From assembly GCF_035582795.1 (NCBI RefSeq), contig NC_134368.1, forward strand, positions 9,322,501-9,386,500: 64,000 bases of DNA. The letters run 5' to 3'. How positions within the stretch are numbered: position 1 is the first letter of the stretch; each line of letters starts with the position of its first letter. The translations under genes were made by a program, and so were the position numbers. This DNA comes from Mycteria americana. Lineage: Eukaryota > Chordata > Aves > Ciconiiformes > Ciconiidae. Shown in pieces: positions 37,705 to 49,700 of the stretch. The notes beneath the pieces were generated by a model. It saw only the letters and a list, made by a program, of their open reading frames with translations, was not told where the DNA came from and did no database searches.

Positions 37705-40700
37705 TCATCGTATTATGCAAACATCTAAAATGCAAAATTTGGCTCGGCAAGTCGGACAAGGCACTTGGCTCGACAGCCAGGTCTCTGGGTGCTGCTGATC
37801 CTGTCGGCTGGCAAACCATTTGCCCATGCAGGTGAGGCACCACATGGGACGACAGTAGCATTGCTGGCATTCACCTTCGTTTGGCTCCTGGCAGTTCTTG
37901 ATGAGCTTAATGTTAGCGATAGTCTGCATACACCCTATGCATGGCTCCAGTTCCTAAAGAAGGAGGAAAACGTCAAAAATATGAACTGCACAGAATGGTT
38001 TCTGTTATTGCTCTTCAAAGACTTATAAAATTATCTGCGCACAAGTGTAGCAGGAACGTGAGTTGGGCAGAGCCTCAAGGCAGAACTGCCCCACCAGAAG
38101 ATACCAAATGGTTTCAATCTCCAGAGCCATGTTTATCAGAACACCCTCTAATGAATGAGAACAAAGTACCTCTTTAAACAGAAAACCCAGAACTGCTGCG
38201 TGAGACTGATTAAACAAAAATGACTGAAAATAAGCGTCCGTTCTTTCTCTCTCTCTGAAGAGCTCCACCTGTTTCCAGAGCACAGCAGCCAGAGCAAGGT
38301 AAGCAAGCAGCCACCTTTTATCATTCAGACATACTATTTTTTCAAAAAACATACCAATATAAAGTCAGGAAAATAAACAAAGCAAACAGTTCTTACCACT
38401 TATTACAGCAAATGGCTGTTCCTATCTTCCCTCTTTGTAAATAACAGGCATAAATAACAGAGGAAATCGGGGATCTACTGAACACAATGGGCACTCATCT
38501 TGAAGGACCAGAAATGTACTTAATTTTTCTTGGATAATATTGGAATAATTTATATTTCCCCACCGTTAATTATGCAACATGAACTTGCAGTTGCATATAG
38601 GGAGATCATCTTGCTATGAAGTGTTTTACAATTAACAAACAATAATTAGCATTTCCCATGTGTCTTCCAGCCAAAGCTCTCCAAGAACTTGACAAAGTTC
38701 AAAAGACAACACACCGAACAGGCATGGAGACCTGAATCCTATTCATACTGCTATTGGCATAACAGAAAGCAGCTCTGCTTTGTGGTCTCTAGTTCCCACC
38801 TCCAGTGTCTCTTCCCTTGTCAGCTCAAGTGTCTGTTCAACCACACTGGCAGCTTGACTGTGGAGCGGATCATCGTTCTTTGCCTCTTTTACCTCGATCA
38901 TTTCCCTCAACCAGGTTCACCGCAGACAAAGTCTTACGTCAACATGGAGATGAGGAGAGTGCAGGAAGCAGGACTGCTTCTTTCAGAAGCTGTATCAGCT
39001 TTTAGCTTGTAAATTAGGGCTTACCTTAGTTTTTAGGCAGGAAAAATCAGGGCTTACCTTAGATTTTAGGCACTCTAGCATAGAAAGGTTAACTAACTTT
39101 TTCAACTTATTCATGGAGCTTCAGAATAGGGAAAAAATCCCTTGTTGTATTTTTAATGTCCTTATCATAATTTCTGATGTTATTTATCACTCAATGTCAA
39201 CCCAAAATTTGGTAGCTCAGCTGACACTTAAATGTGTCACAAATTAAAAGCCCTGCAAGAAAGCAATTCTCTCAAATGAATAGCATCTTCTCTTTATTTT
39301 TAACATCTCTTTTCACTATAGGCTGGCACTGCAATCAGAACACACAATCACATTATGTGCAGACATATCTGATCCATTTTTATTTTAGGTAGTTCACGTG
39401 ACCACACAGTGAATACACCATATAAGCTGCATGGCACTACCAAAGATACCAAGTACTCACTCTGTTAGCTGGAACATCTGACACAGACTCACTGCAAGGT
39501 CACCAGAACTAGTTCAATTAGTTACCTCTGGTACATTAAACAGTGCTCTAGTTACACTTCCAATTGCAGCACAAGTATAATAATGACCAGGTCTCCGCAA
39601 ATGTTACTGAAGGAAGGACTCCGTAGCGTTATTTACAATTAAAGCAAGCCCCAATTAAGAATCATTAATTTATTTCAGCAGAAGATCCAGTAAAACCTGG
39701 CTGTCTAGAAAAGCAATCTGTAATGGAGCAAACTGCCTAAAGAACAGTAACAGCAGCTGTGATTTTAGCTCCCCATAAACTTTCTGGAAATGTAACCTCA
39801 TCATTTCCAAATGTTTTCAAGTAAAATTTTTATGGAAATTATTATAGGGGACTTTCTTCTACTCTGCTATTTCTCACGTCTCAAAAATTTAATGTCCACA
39901 ATACAGTTCATCTCCTCGTAGAAGCAGCCAGAACTACATTTATTACGTGTTGACTGAAATGGAAGGTGAGCCCTTGTGACGGATGCACCCACCCTGACTG
40001 AGTGAACAGCACTTTGGTTCAGGCAACACCGACAAGTAGCCCTGACTGGAGTCAGCCCTGCAGTGCAGACCTTGAGAAACTGTGCTAGGCCGTATCTTCT
40101 CAGGAACTAAGGAATTTAGGCTATGTCTTATCAGCAGCTAACGGTGCCAGCCTGAGCCGGAACTAGACAAAACTAAAACTGCTACAGCTGCACACCCTCA
40201 GCAAAGGGGAGTTTGACTATGAGTTAATCACTTTATGCTATAAATATCTGTAGCCCCCGAGCCCATTGAGCTCTCCTGAACGGCAGCGGGCTGCACGGTG
40301 GTGATCTCCCCTGGGGTAGGACGCCGTCAAGGTTACTCCTCGAGGTCGAGAGATCCCTTACCTGGCATCTGTTATCTACAGCGAGGTAAGCGACATTTTA
40401 TATTAGAACTAAGGCACACTGTATACAAGCTAGCTTAATCATTAGAAATGCAGTAAGTAGTCGAGTGTTTGACTGCCGTTTAATTATTGATTAGTTAGCT
40501 TTTAATTAGTTTGATCACTGTTTAATTACCACTTAATAATTATCATTTAATCATCATTCAGTCATTGTTTAATCAGTGTTTAATAAAACCTTTTGGTTAA
40601 CCCCACAACTTCTTTTAATAATTCACCTGCAACAAAGATTGGCATAGTCAGGAGGATGGCGGGTTCAGTCACTGACTACTTACGGAGGCACGGAGTTAGC

Positions 40701-43700
40701 CCTTCATTAAAATTTTCTGAAGATTGGGCATGTGAAAATTGGGATAATTGGAATAAGATAGAGGAGCAGTTAAACCTCACAAGAGGGAAAATGAGAGACG
40801 GTAAAGAAAAGGGAATAATATGCAAAATGTTGGGAACATGTTTGGAAGCAGCCTGGAAGTATAAGGAATGCAAGGAAAGGGAAATGCGAATGTTACACGA
40901 TGAGGCTGAACAAAGAAAGCGACAAGAAATGCTGTTATCTCTGCGAATAGACCAATTGCTGAAACAACTGGGGGAGGAAAAAGAAAAACGAAGGAAGGTA
41001 GAGGATAAACTAGAACTCATGATTACTTGGGCCCCCAACCCCCCAGATCCTGTAAAAATCTGTAAACTAATTATATCCCCAGAAGACTGGGATGGAGATA
41101 TTTGGGAGGACCCCGATCACGAATTTAGCGAGGAGAGTGAATTAGATGAATCAGAATTTAAGGTAGCCCCTGATTTTAAAACTGAGGTATCTGCTGGACC
41201 CCAAGGGGGCAACCAGAGAAACATCACAAGGACCATTCCATGGGACCCCCTTCAGCTGGCCAATCTGCAAGAAAAATATGGGCGGAAGCCTGGTGAGAGC
41301 GAGACTGAGTATCTGTGGCGTGTCTCCTTAACTGGAGGAGACCGTATTATGTTAGATCAAGGTGAAACGGATGGCTTTTGGGGACCAGGAGTGTTCTTGA
41401 ATGAGGGACCAGATCCTAACACTGAGCCACACTCTATCACGCGACGAGTGGCGTATTGGGCAGGGGGCATAGACCCTCGGGATAGAGGAGAGCCCGCTGC
41501 TATACCAGTAAGATCATTAAGCGAACTTTCTACTGCCGTTACAAAAGCAGCCTGCCTTCAGGCTATGAACGACAGGGGTGCACATGGTAATTACCCTATC
41601 GCTGCCCCTGTAGACCCTCAGGCTATGAAACCCCTAATAAGGGGAGCCCCTGCTATCTTAAAACCGTACCTCATTGCAAAAAGGGATGAAATAAGACAAA
41701 ACATAGAGCGTAACACTCAGGGGGGTCAGGACAGCCAATTCTGCCTCCGATCCATCCCGACCTGGGCAGAACTGTTGCATGGCATTGTCAATCATGGTCG
41801 AGAGATGGGGTGGGATGAACCAACACCAACTGGGCAATCCCGAGCTGAAGCAGACAGCAGGCAGATCTGGCAAGTAAAACAGACTCCCCAGAACCCCCTA
41901 CACCTTCCTCGACCTCATAAACTCCCTGGTGAGGTAATGGACCCCCAAAAAAGACGTAATGGACTATGGAGAAAAGCCTTAGCGCTAGGCATACCTCGGG
42001 TAGCCATACAGGGCCAACCGACGGGGACTATACTTAGTTTGATCAAGGCTTTCCAAAAACAAGGGGTATCAGGGAATCCAGAACAAACTAAACAACCGTC
42101 TGCCCCCAAAGACCCTGTGAATAACCCTTTTAGACCTCTTAGGGAGGCATTGCAAACCTTGAAGCCAAAAAAAGAGTAAGTCCTGGGCAGCAACTTGGGC
42201 TGCCTGTCTGGAGGACTGAAACTTATCAATGGAATAACACAGACAGCCTTCACATTTATGTCCCATTCTGCCCCAAAGACAGCTAGTAAATCGTTTAATT
42301 GACACAGAAGCTCAAATTACAATAATCTCAAATTTGGATGCCCAAAGAACTTATGTTAAGCCCGGTCAACAGAGGGTTAAAATAACAGGATTTACCAGCA
42401 AAAGTAAAACATGCCCCATAACTAAAGTTAACTTGTTATTGCCTGGGCAGAAATGGGTATCAAGGCACCAATTACCAGTAGTTTCAGGGAAAGAAAATGT
42501 GTTAGGCTTTGATATACTACAAGGACGAGTTTGGAAATCACTGGACGGTAGTGTTTGGTCTTTTGGCTGCCCGGAGTGTCCTTGGTTAGCTGAGCGAAAA
42601 TTAGCAGCTGCTCGTGGGAGTCAGCGAACTGGCGTAGTTCGCTTACTGCGAGCTGCACCCACACTGCCTGACTCAAAAATAACTAACTTCCCTCAGTATC
42701 CCAGCTCTGCCACTGCCCAGAAAGGTATTGCACAGGTCATCGGTGACCTAGAGAAACAGACACGTTATCTCCTGAACACACTCCCCATATAATACCCCAC
42801 TGTGGCCAGTTAAAAAAACAGATGGGAGCTGGTGCCTAACCATACACTACAGAAAGTTAAATGCAAACACCGCTCCTCTCACGGCCACCATCCTGATCAT
42901 TGCTACATTAACTGCCACCCTCCAGGCTGCCACTGCCCCCTAGATGGTGGTACTAGGTCTAAAAGATATGGGGTTTTTTATGGTGCTGTGGCAGGAGGAG
43001 GATAAAAGAAATTTGTTTTTACCTAGGATGAGATACAATTTACTTTTATTAGACTTCCTCAAGGCTATAAGCATTCACCCACTATAGCTCGGTGGAGCTA
43101 AACATCGTATTAGGGCTAGGTGAATATATCCTAGCTATTTATCAAACATATGTAATTTATACATGTTCCTTTTCCTAGTTAAGTAAAGGTGGCCTGTCCA
43201 CCTACGTAAGGCTGGTAATTGGTGTCTGTGGGAAAGATGACACATCATGATACCAAGTCCCTTTTCATCCCTATATACTATCAGGCCTCTCCCACCTCTC
43301 CCTTTCACTTCTCATTGGGGTCTGGCTCCTGCCTTAGAAAAAAATTAAAAAAAAATCAGTTTATTTACAGTCAATTAAGATTTTACAATAGCTCTTGCTT
43401 GGCTCGCAAATATATGTTGTGGTGGGTTGACCTTGGCTGGATGCTAAGTGCCTACCAAGCCACTCTATCGCTCCCCTCCTCAGCAGGATGGGAGGAGGGG
43501 GGGGAAATAAGATTGAAAAAAACCTCGTGGGTCAAGATAAAGACAGTTTAATAAAGCAAAAGCAAAGGCCGCATTCAGAAGCAAAGGAAAACAAAGGATT
43601 TGTTCTCTATTTCCCATCAGCAGGCGATGTCCAGCCACTTCCTGGGAAGTAGAGCTTCAGTACATGTACCAGTTGCTCCAGAAGACAAACATCATAATAA

Positions 43701-46700
43701 CGAATGCCCCCTCTCCTCCTCCTTTCTCTTAGCTTTTATTGCTGAGCAGACGTCATATGGTATGGAATATCCCTTTGGTCAGTTTGGATCAGCTGTCCTG
43801 GCTGTGTCCCCTCCCAAGATCTTTCCCACCCGCAGCCTACTGGTGAGGCGGGAATGTTGGAGGGACAGCCTTGATGCTGTGCGAGCACTGCTCAGTGGTA
43901 GCCAAAACACTGGTGTGTTAGCAACACCTTTCAAGCTACCAATACAAAGCACAGCACCATGAGGGCTTCTATGGGGAAAATTAACTCCATCTCAGCCAGA
44001 CCCAATACATATGTACAATGTCCACAGATGTACATAAAGCCCAATTCAAAAGACAACAGGCAACCTTCTCTTGCTGGAAACTTGAGAGTCCTAATTCTCC
44101 TAGTAGTCCTTAATTGCCCTCATACCACTTCCCTCGTGCGCCTATAGGAATCATAGAATGGGTTGGGTTGGAAGGGACCTTTAAAGGTCATCTAGTCCAA
44201 ACACGATGCAATTAGCAGGGACATCTTCAACTAGACCAGGTTGCTCAGAGCCCCATCCAACCTGACCTGAATGTTCCCAGGGATGGGGCATCTACCACCT
44301 CCCTGGGCAACCTGTTTCAGTGTTTCACCACCTTCATTGTAAAAAATGTCTTATATCTAGTCTGAATCTACCTTCTTTTAGTTTAAAACCATTACCCCTT
44401 GCCCTATGGCAACAGGCCCTGCTAAAAAGTCTGTCCCCATCTTTCCTATAGGCCCCCTTTAAGTACTGGAAGGCTGCAGTAAGTCTCCCTGGAGCCTTCT
44501 CTTCTCCAGGCTGAACAACCCCAGCTCTCTCAGCCTTTCCTCATAGCAGAGGTGCTCCAGCCCTCTGATCATTTTCGTGGCCCTCCTCTGGACCTGCTCC
44601 AACAGGTCCATGTCTTTCCTGTGCTGAGGGCTCCAGACCTGGACGCAGTACTCCAGGTGAGGTCTCACCAGAGCAGAGCAGAGGGGCAGAATGACCTCCA
44701 TTGACCTGCTGGCCACGCTTCTTTTGATGCAGCCCAGGATACAGTTGGCTTTCTGGACTGCAAGCGCACATTGCCAGCTCATGTCCAGCTTTTCATCCAC
44801 CAGTACCCCCAAGTCCTTCTTGGCAGGGCTGCTCTCAATCCTTTCATCCCCCAGTCTGTATTGATACTGGGCGTTGCCCGGACCCAGGCACAGGACCTTC
44901 CATGCAGACATTGAGCCGTTGACCACCACTCTCTGGATGCAACCATCCAGGAAATCCAATGAATTTTATATTACTGGCATTTGTCACCTCCTGGACTTGC
45001 TCCTTAAGATGTTGGTATTTTCTAATTTTCTCAGCTGCTGCATCAGCAAGTGTGATGGTTTGCTCTCATATCTAACAGTTAAGTCCACCACAAAAGCCTG
45101 ACCTCCCTTGACAAATATCATGTCAGGTTTATAATTCGTTTTGATGATCTTTTAAAAGTGGCTCCTGAAATATTACCCATTCTTTCTTTTTAGCTTCCTC
45201 TGCCAACAGCTCACATTGCTGGTTGTGTCTGTTCTAGCCTCTTGAACCGCAGGGCAATATCCAATAATATGTGAGCAAGTCTCACTCTCTGCTTGACAAT
45301 GCCGACAGTTCTCGAGTGTCCTGCCTACCCCTTGCCAAATACTCTCTCATGGGGTAGGCGTTAGCTCTTAATTGTAATGCAGTGATGAGCTTTCTGTGAG
45401 GAATGCCCCTGTAATATTACATCCAGTTATTACTAATTTTATCCTTTTCAAAGCTGGTAATCCTATGGCCCTGGGACGGCAACTTGGTCCAATTCAAAAA
45501 TTACTGCTTTTGCCAGTCACAGGGTCTCGGAACGATGACCTTCAGAGTGGATATCTCCCATTCCGAGACTGATTCCTCACTGCCCACGACCTCCGAGATC
45601 ACCATGACTGCTCTGGGGTCCCAAATAGATAGGGAACTCTTTATCCTCACCTGCCACAATCCACAGTTTTTCAAAATCTTTCTCCATACCTTCTTGCCGG
45701 CCAACAGGTCTTATAGCGTCATCTGATGACTGAGCAATTCGGTGCAGCCTATGGGCCTGCACACTAGGAATTAGTCCAGAGAGTCCGGCAATACCCAGCT
45801 CTCCATCCCGAGTGCTGGAATACAGGATGGCATCATACGTACATGTAGGTAGACATAACCAATCCTTGACGGCTGCTTGAATTGCCCAGTCAAGGGCCTG
45901 TAGGTACGTGGCTTTCACATCGGCTTGGTCTGCTAAGTAAATCAGTTGTGGGATAGTATATCCCTTCAAGATGTCCACTTTCTGAAATGGCTTCAATGGA
46001 GCCTGCCCAATCCGCCTTAACCATTTGTTCTGTTTTTCCAGTAGTTCTGGCTTAGATATTCCAATCCATGGGTCTATACTTAGTCCCAGGTATTTTTCCA
46101 AACTACCTGGATCAATCATATTGAAGTGTGTGCCATTTATTGTCCATGCCAGACAGTCATTGATCATGTAAGAGTCCTTCGTAGGCTGGATGTAAAAGGG
46201 GCGCTTCTCCCCTTGTGTTTTCAGGCCTGTCAGATCGCAAAAGACCTCTAAAATTTCAATATTTTTCTGCATTCCATCCCAGGATTCACTTAAGAGGACC
46301 AAGTTGTCTGCAAAGACTGCTACGTGGATATATCCTAGCTACTAACTAAAAGGGGTAACCAGTCCGGAGTGACCCCGCCGAGACTTGTGTTATTTTCTCT
46401 TTCCAGGAATGGTGCCAGGAGTGATACCGGAATGCCTCCCTTGGAGATCGCATTGGTCATCAGAGGAATATTCATCCTTCTCACAGGAGTAATCATTGCC
46501 AACATGGACCAGATCCATTTTACACCTCAGCAAGCCCAGCGCACGGGTTGGAGGCCGTCACTTCTTTTATTTGTGCTAATCAATACGGTAACTGTAGTAC
46601 ATTCTGAATCATATGTGTTTAAAATTGATGGAAGTACAGGAATATTGGGAGAACCAGCAAAAAACCTAACAATGACAATCACTGGTAATCACACAATTGT

Positions 46701-49700
46701 AAAAGCAAGTAAGAGTCACCTTAACTTCTGCTACACCAGGGGACAGAATCTCTATTGAATGTAATGTGACAAATTATTCAAAGGCAAACACCTACACGAT
46801 CATCAGGAAGATAAATCAAACTCAATCAAAAAGCAGAGTAGGCTGTCCCTCACATCCCAGTTGTATAATTAGTTTCCTCTTTAACGACGCAACTATAGAA
46901 GCAGTGTGCCTGTGGACAGATAAAGGGATAGAGAGCAAAAATGGACTATCCTTAAAGGTCATGCTAACATCTACTCCCAGACCTCACACTATACCAACAA
47001 CTACCCCTATGACCTATCAACCTATTCTATCACTCCCACAACCGAAAAAGCTACGTATCCACAAATTTCTGCAATTGGAATCTACGCTATTAAATGTAGA
47101 GGACAGCAACAAGTCATATTTAACCTGTCATGGTCCCTGAAAAGGGTAGAACTGTCCATGTGTACTAATCTGTATAATAACACTTTGTAAAGACTTAATT
47201 GTTGATAGAAATTTTACCCATGTGTCCAAACAATCAAATGTATGTGTTTGTAAGTTTGTAAACATTACTGGATGTGACTTTAATTACAGAGCCCCAGTGA
47301 CCTTGTACACACTGTTAAAGGAAAACTACACACTATATCAACATCTTTTACATTCCCCCATTGGAATGAACGTGATGCTGTTTCACAAGTTACTGAAACA
47401 TAAAGACTTACAGGCCTTAATACAAAGAGTATAATTACAAAGCAAAACCACATTAATAACTGTACATCACGATGAAGAAGAAATACACCATATACTAGGA
47501 AGAGTGAAGAAAGATGGGGACACCACTGGTGGGAAACCCTATCAGGATGGTCTCCAACAGCAAGAGGTGTATTGAACGCCATGTTACATCCTGTAGTAAT
47601 AATGTTTGCCCTTCTGGTAGTTTGTATTGCTATTATTGTCTTTATATATAGTCAAGTCTGGGTTTTGGCCCGATCAGTATATCTCATTGTAAAACGTACA
47701 GAATATCTTGCTAATGATTGTGTGGAACTATCTTATAATTAAGCTTAATTTTGTATTTATCGCTTAATCCTCCAGTAGACAACATGATGCTATTACCGTC
47801 TCATATTTATAGCACAGAGGCAAGAGGTGACCGTGCCACCACTCTGTGAAGTGAAGTGAATTGACTGTAGTCACAGGGTGGAGTGTGACGGATGCACCCA
47901 CCCTGACTGAGTGAACAGCACTTTGGTTCAGGCATCACCGACAAGTAGCCCTGACTGGAGTCAGCCCTGCAGTGCAGACCTTGAGAAACTGTGCTAGGCC
48001 ATTTCTTCTCAGGAACTAAGGAATCTAGGGCATGTCTTACCAGGACCTAATGGTGCCAGCCTGAGCTGGAACTAGACAAAACTAAAACTGCTATGGCTGC
48101 ACTTCTGCACGTACACCATAGGGGATTTTGACTATGAGTTAATCACTTTACGCTATAAATATCTGTAGCCCCCGAGCCCATTGAGCTCTCCTGAATGGCA
48201 GCGGGCTGCACGGCGGTGATCTCCCCTGGGGTAGGACGCCGTCAAGGTTACTCCTCGAGGTCGAGAGATCCCTTACCTGGCATCTGTTATCTACAGCGAG
48301 GTAAGCGACATTTTATATTAGAACTAAGGCACACTGTATACAAGCTAGCTTAATCATTAGAAATGCAGTAAGTAGTCGAGTGTTTGACTGCCGTTTAATT
48401 ATCGATTAGTTAGCTTTTAATTACTGTTTGATTACTGTTTAATTACCACTTAATAATTATCATTTAATCATCATTCAGTCATTGTTTAATCAGTGTTTAA
48501 TAAAACCTTTTGTTTAACCCCACAATGATGACTTCTCTTAATAATTCTCCTGCGACAGCCCTAATTAAACAGTTATCAATTACACATTAATCACAGGCTC
48601 ACCTATATTGAAAAGTGTAATTGTTACAGTGGATAGAAAGTCTCACCTGAGTGCTTGGAACAGGATATGTCTGGTTAATTTCCACCAGAGATGTAAAGGT
48701 TTCTAGAAATAAATCACTAAGGCTTTGATGGATCACAACATTAGCTGCATTGCTGATGGGAGCACGGAGCTTTTCTCGGAGCTCCCCATACTCTGTGGAG
48801 TTCAACCTGAAGAAGAAAAGATGGAACAAAATGTTACCTTGATTATCTATTCAAATACCCTGATAGTACATTGCAGAGGTTAACATCAGAGAAGTAAATC
48901 CACAGAAAATTTCTTTAGGTTGGTACATACTAGTCAGAATAAATACACAGTGAGTATTTTGTTTTCTTTTGCTGTTTAGTTGTTGTTGTTTTTTACACAA
49001 CTTAGACAACAGAACACACTGCTCTCCTTCATATCTGTGTCAGATTGCCAACAGGATATGCCAGAGAGGAGATAAAACATCATACAAAAATAAAGAAGGG
49101 CTTTTGAAGTAATCAGCATGAACAAAAGCAATATAACTACATAAATCATGCATTAACTGTAAAGTACTGCATGCACAATTTCTGTCCACCTTTTTAATGC
49201 CTATTTATTTATAAGTAAATCTATTTATTTATAAGTAAATACTTATACCATATCTAAATTCTAGTTTATAAACTCCTGAGGACAGAATAATTAGAATTAT
49301 AACAGTGGCATGTATCACATGGTGATATAGTACATATAAGTTTCAAAATAATGTCAGTCAAGATCAGTTTCTGTGATTTTATGATACAATTTTAGATAAA
49401 ACCTGAAATTTCACAAAAGTTACAAACAGCTGCTGAATGTGACTTAGCACTTTAAGGCTGTAACAAGCTGGGTTCACGCTAGGTTGCCTCTGCTAAAGTC
49501 TCTCGTAAGCGAGGCCCACAGACGCCAAGTGGCACATGAGACCTTGTGCAGATCCTGTAGTGACACATTACTGTTGTTACCCCTTTCTAATGTAACAGTT
49601 CTGAACTGCAGATTCAGAACTCCCCAGCTCAATGTTTCCACTCATTAAACAGCTTTCATGGAGAAGCCCTGGGAACATCACACCAAAATTCCTCGTTCTT

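Larger units (their letters stand above)
43124..46341 (-). mobile_element. R2-type LINE, 5'-truncated, inside the retrovirus, 14-bp target duplication
   Basis: R2 elements normally insert only at one site in 28S rRNA genes. Here minus-strand R2 sequence spans 43138-46327, split by two later insertions. It begins in reverse transcriptase at the catalytic motif ([24 protein letters not shown] where FADD is expected), continues through [27 protein letters not shown] and [20 protein letters not shown], then the zinc motif [18 protein letters not shown] and endonuclease core [20 protein letters not shown]. After the CR1 insertion it resumes as [12 protein letters not shown], and after the LTR it ends at a stop at 43375-43377, followed by about 240 bp of 3' UTR. 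ATATATCCTAGCTA flanks it at 43124-43137 and 46328-46341. About 1.8 kb remains, with frameshifts and stops in the endonuclease part. It cannot move. Confidence 0.88.
39970..48562 (+). mobile_element. Endogenous retrovirus with two LTRs and GCCCT target duplication, in TMEM129 intron 3
   Basis: A fossil provirus of about 8.6 kb, including sequences later inserted into it. LTRs are 39975-40634 and 47884-48557, flanked by GCCCT (39970-39974 and 48558-48562). Parts in order: LTR, possible primer-binding site, gag (long and open), protease and the start of reverse transcriptase, a nested R2 LINE block (43138-46327), env remnant, LTR. As a provirus it is broken, with pol only partly present and several breaks outside gag. 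About 28 substitutions and three short indels separate the 660- and 674-bp LTRs, roughly 4%. At about 2 x 10^-9 per site per year this gives very roughly 10 million years. The 5-bp duplication suggests an ERVL/class III affinity, but the env means the family should be checked. It runs antisense to TMEM129. Confidence 0.93.

Noticed and set aside
40593-40655. An upstream Met of the gag frame
   Set aside because: It lies inside the LTR upstream of the primer-binding region; the start at 40656 is the natural one.
45577-46302. Minus-strand frame of 241 codons
   Set aside because: It is R2 reverse-transcriptase sequence inside the nested element, not a host gene.
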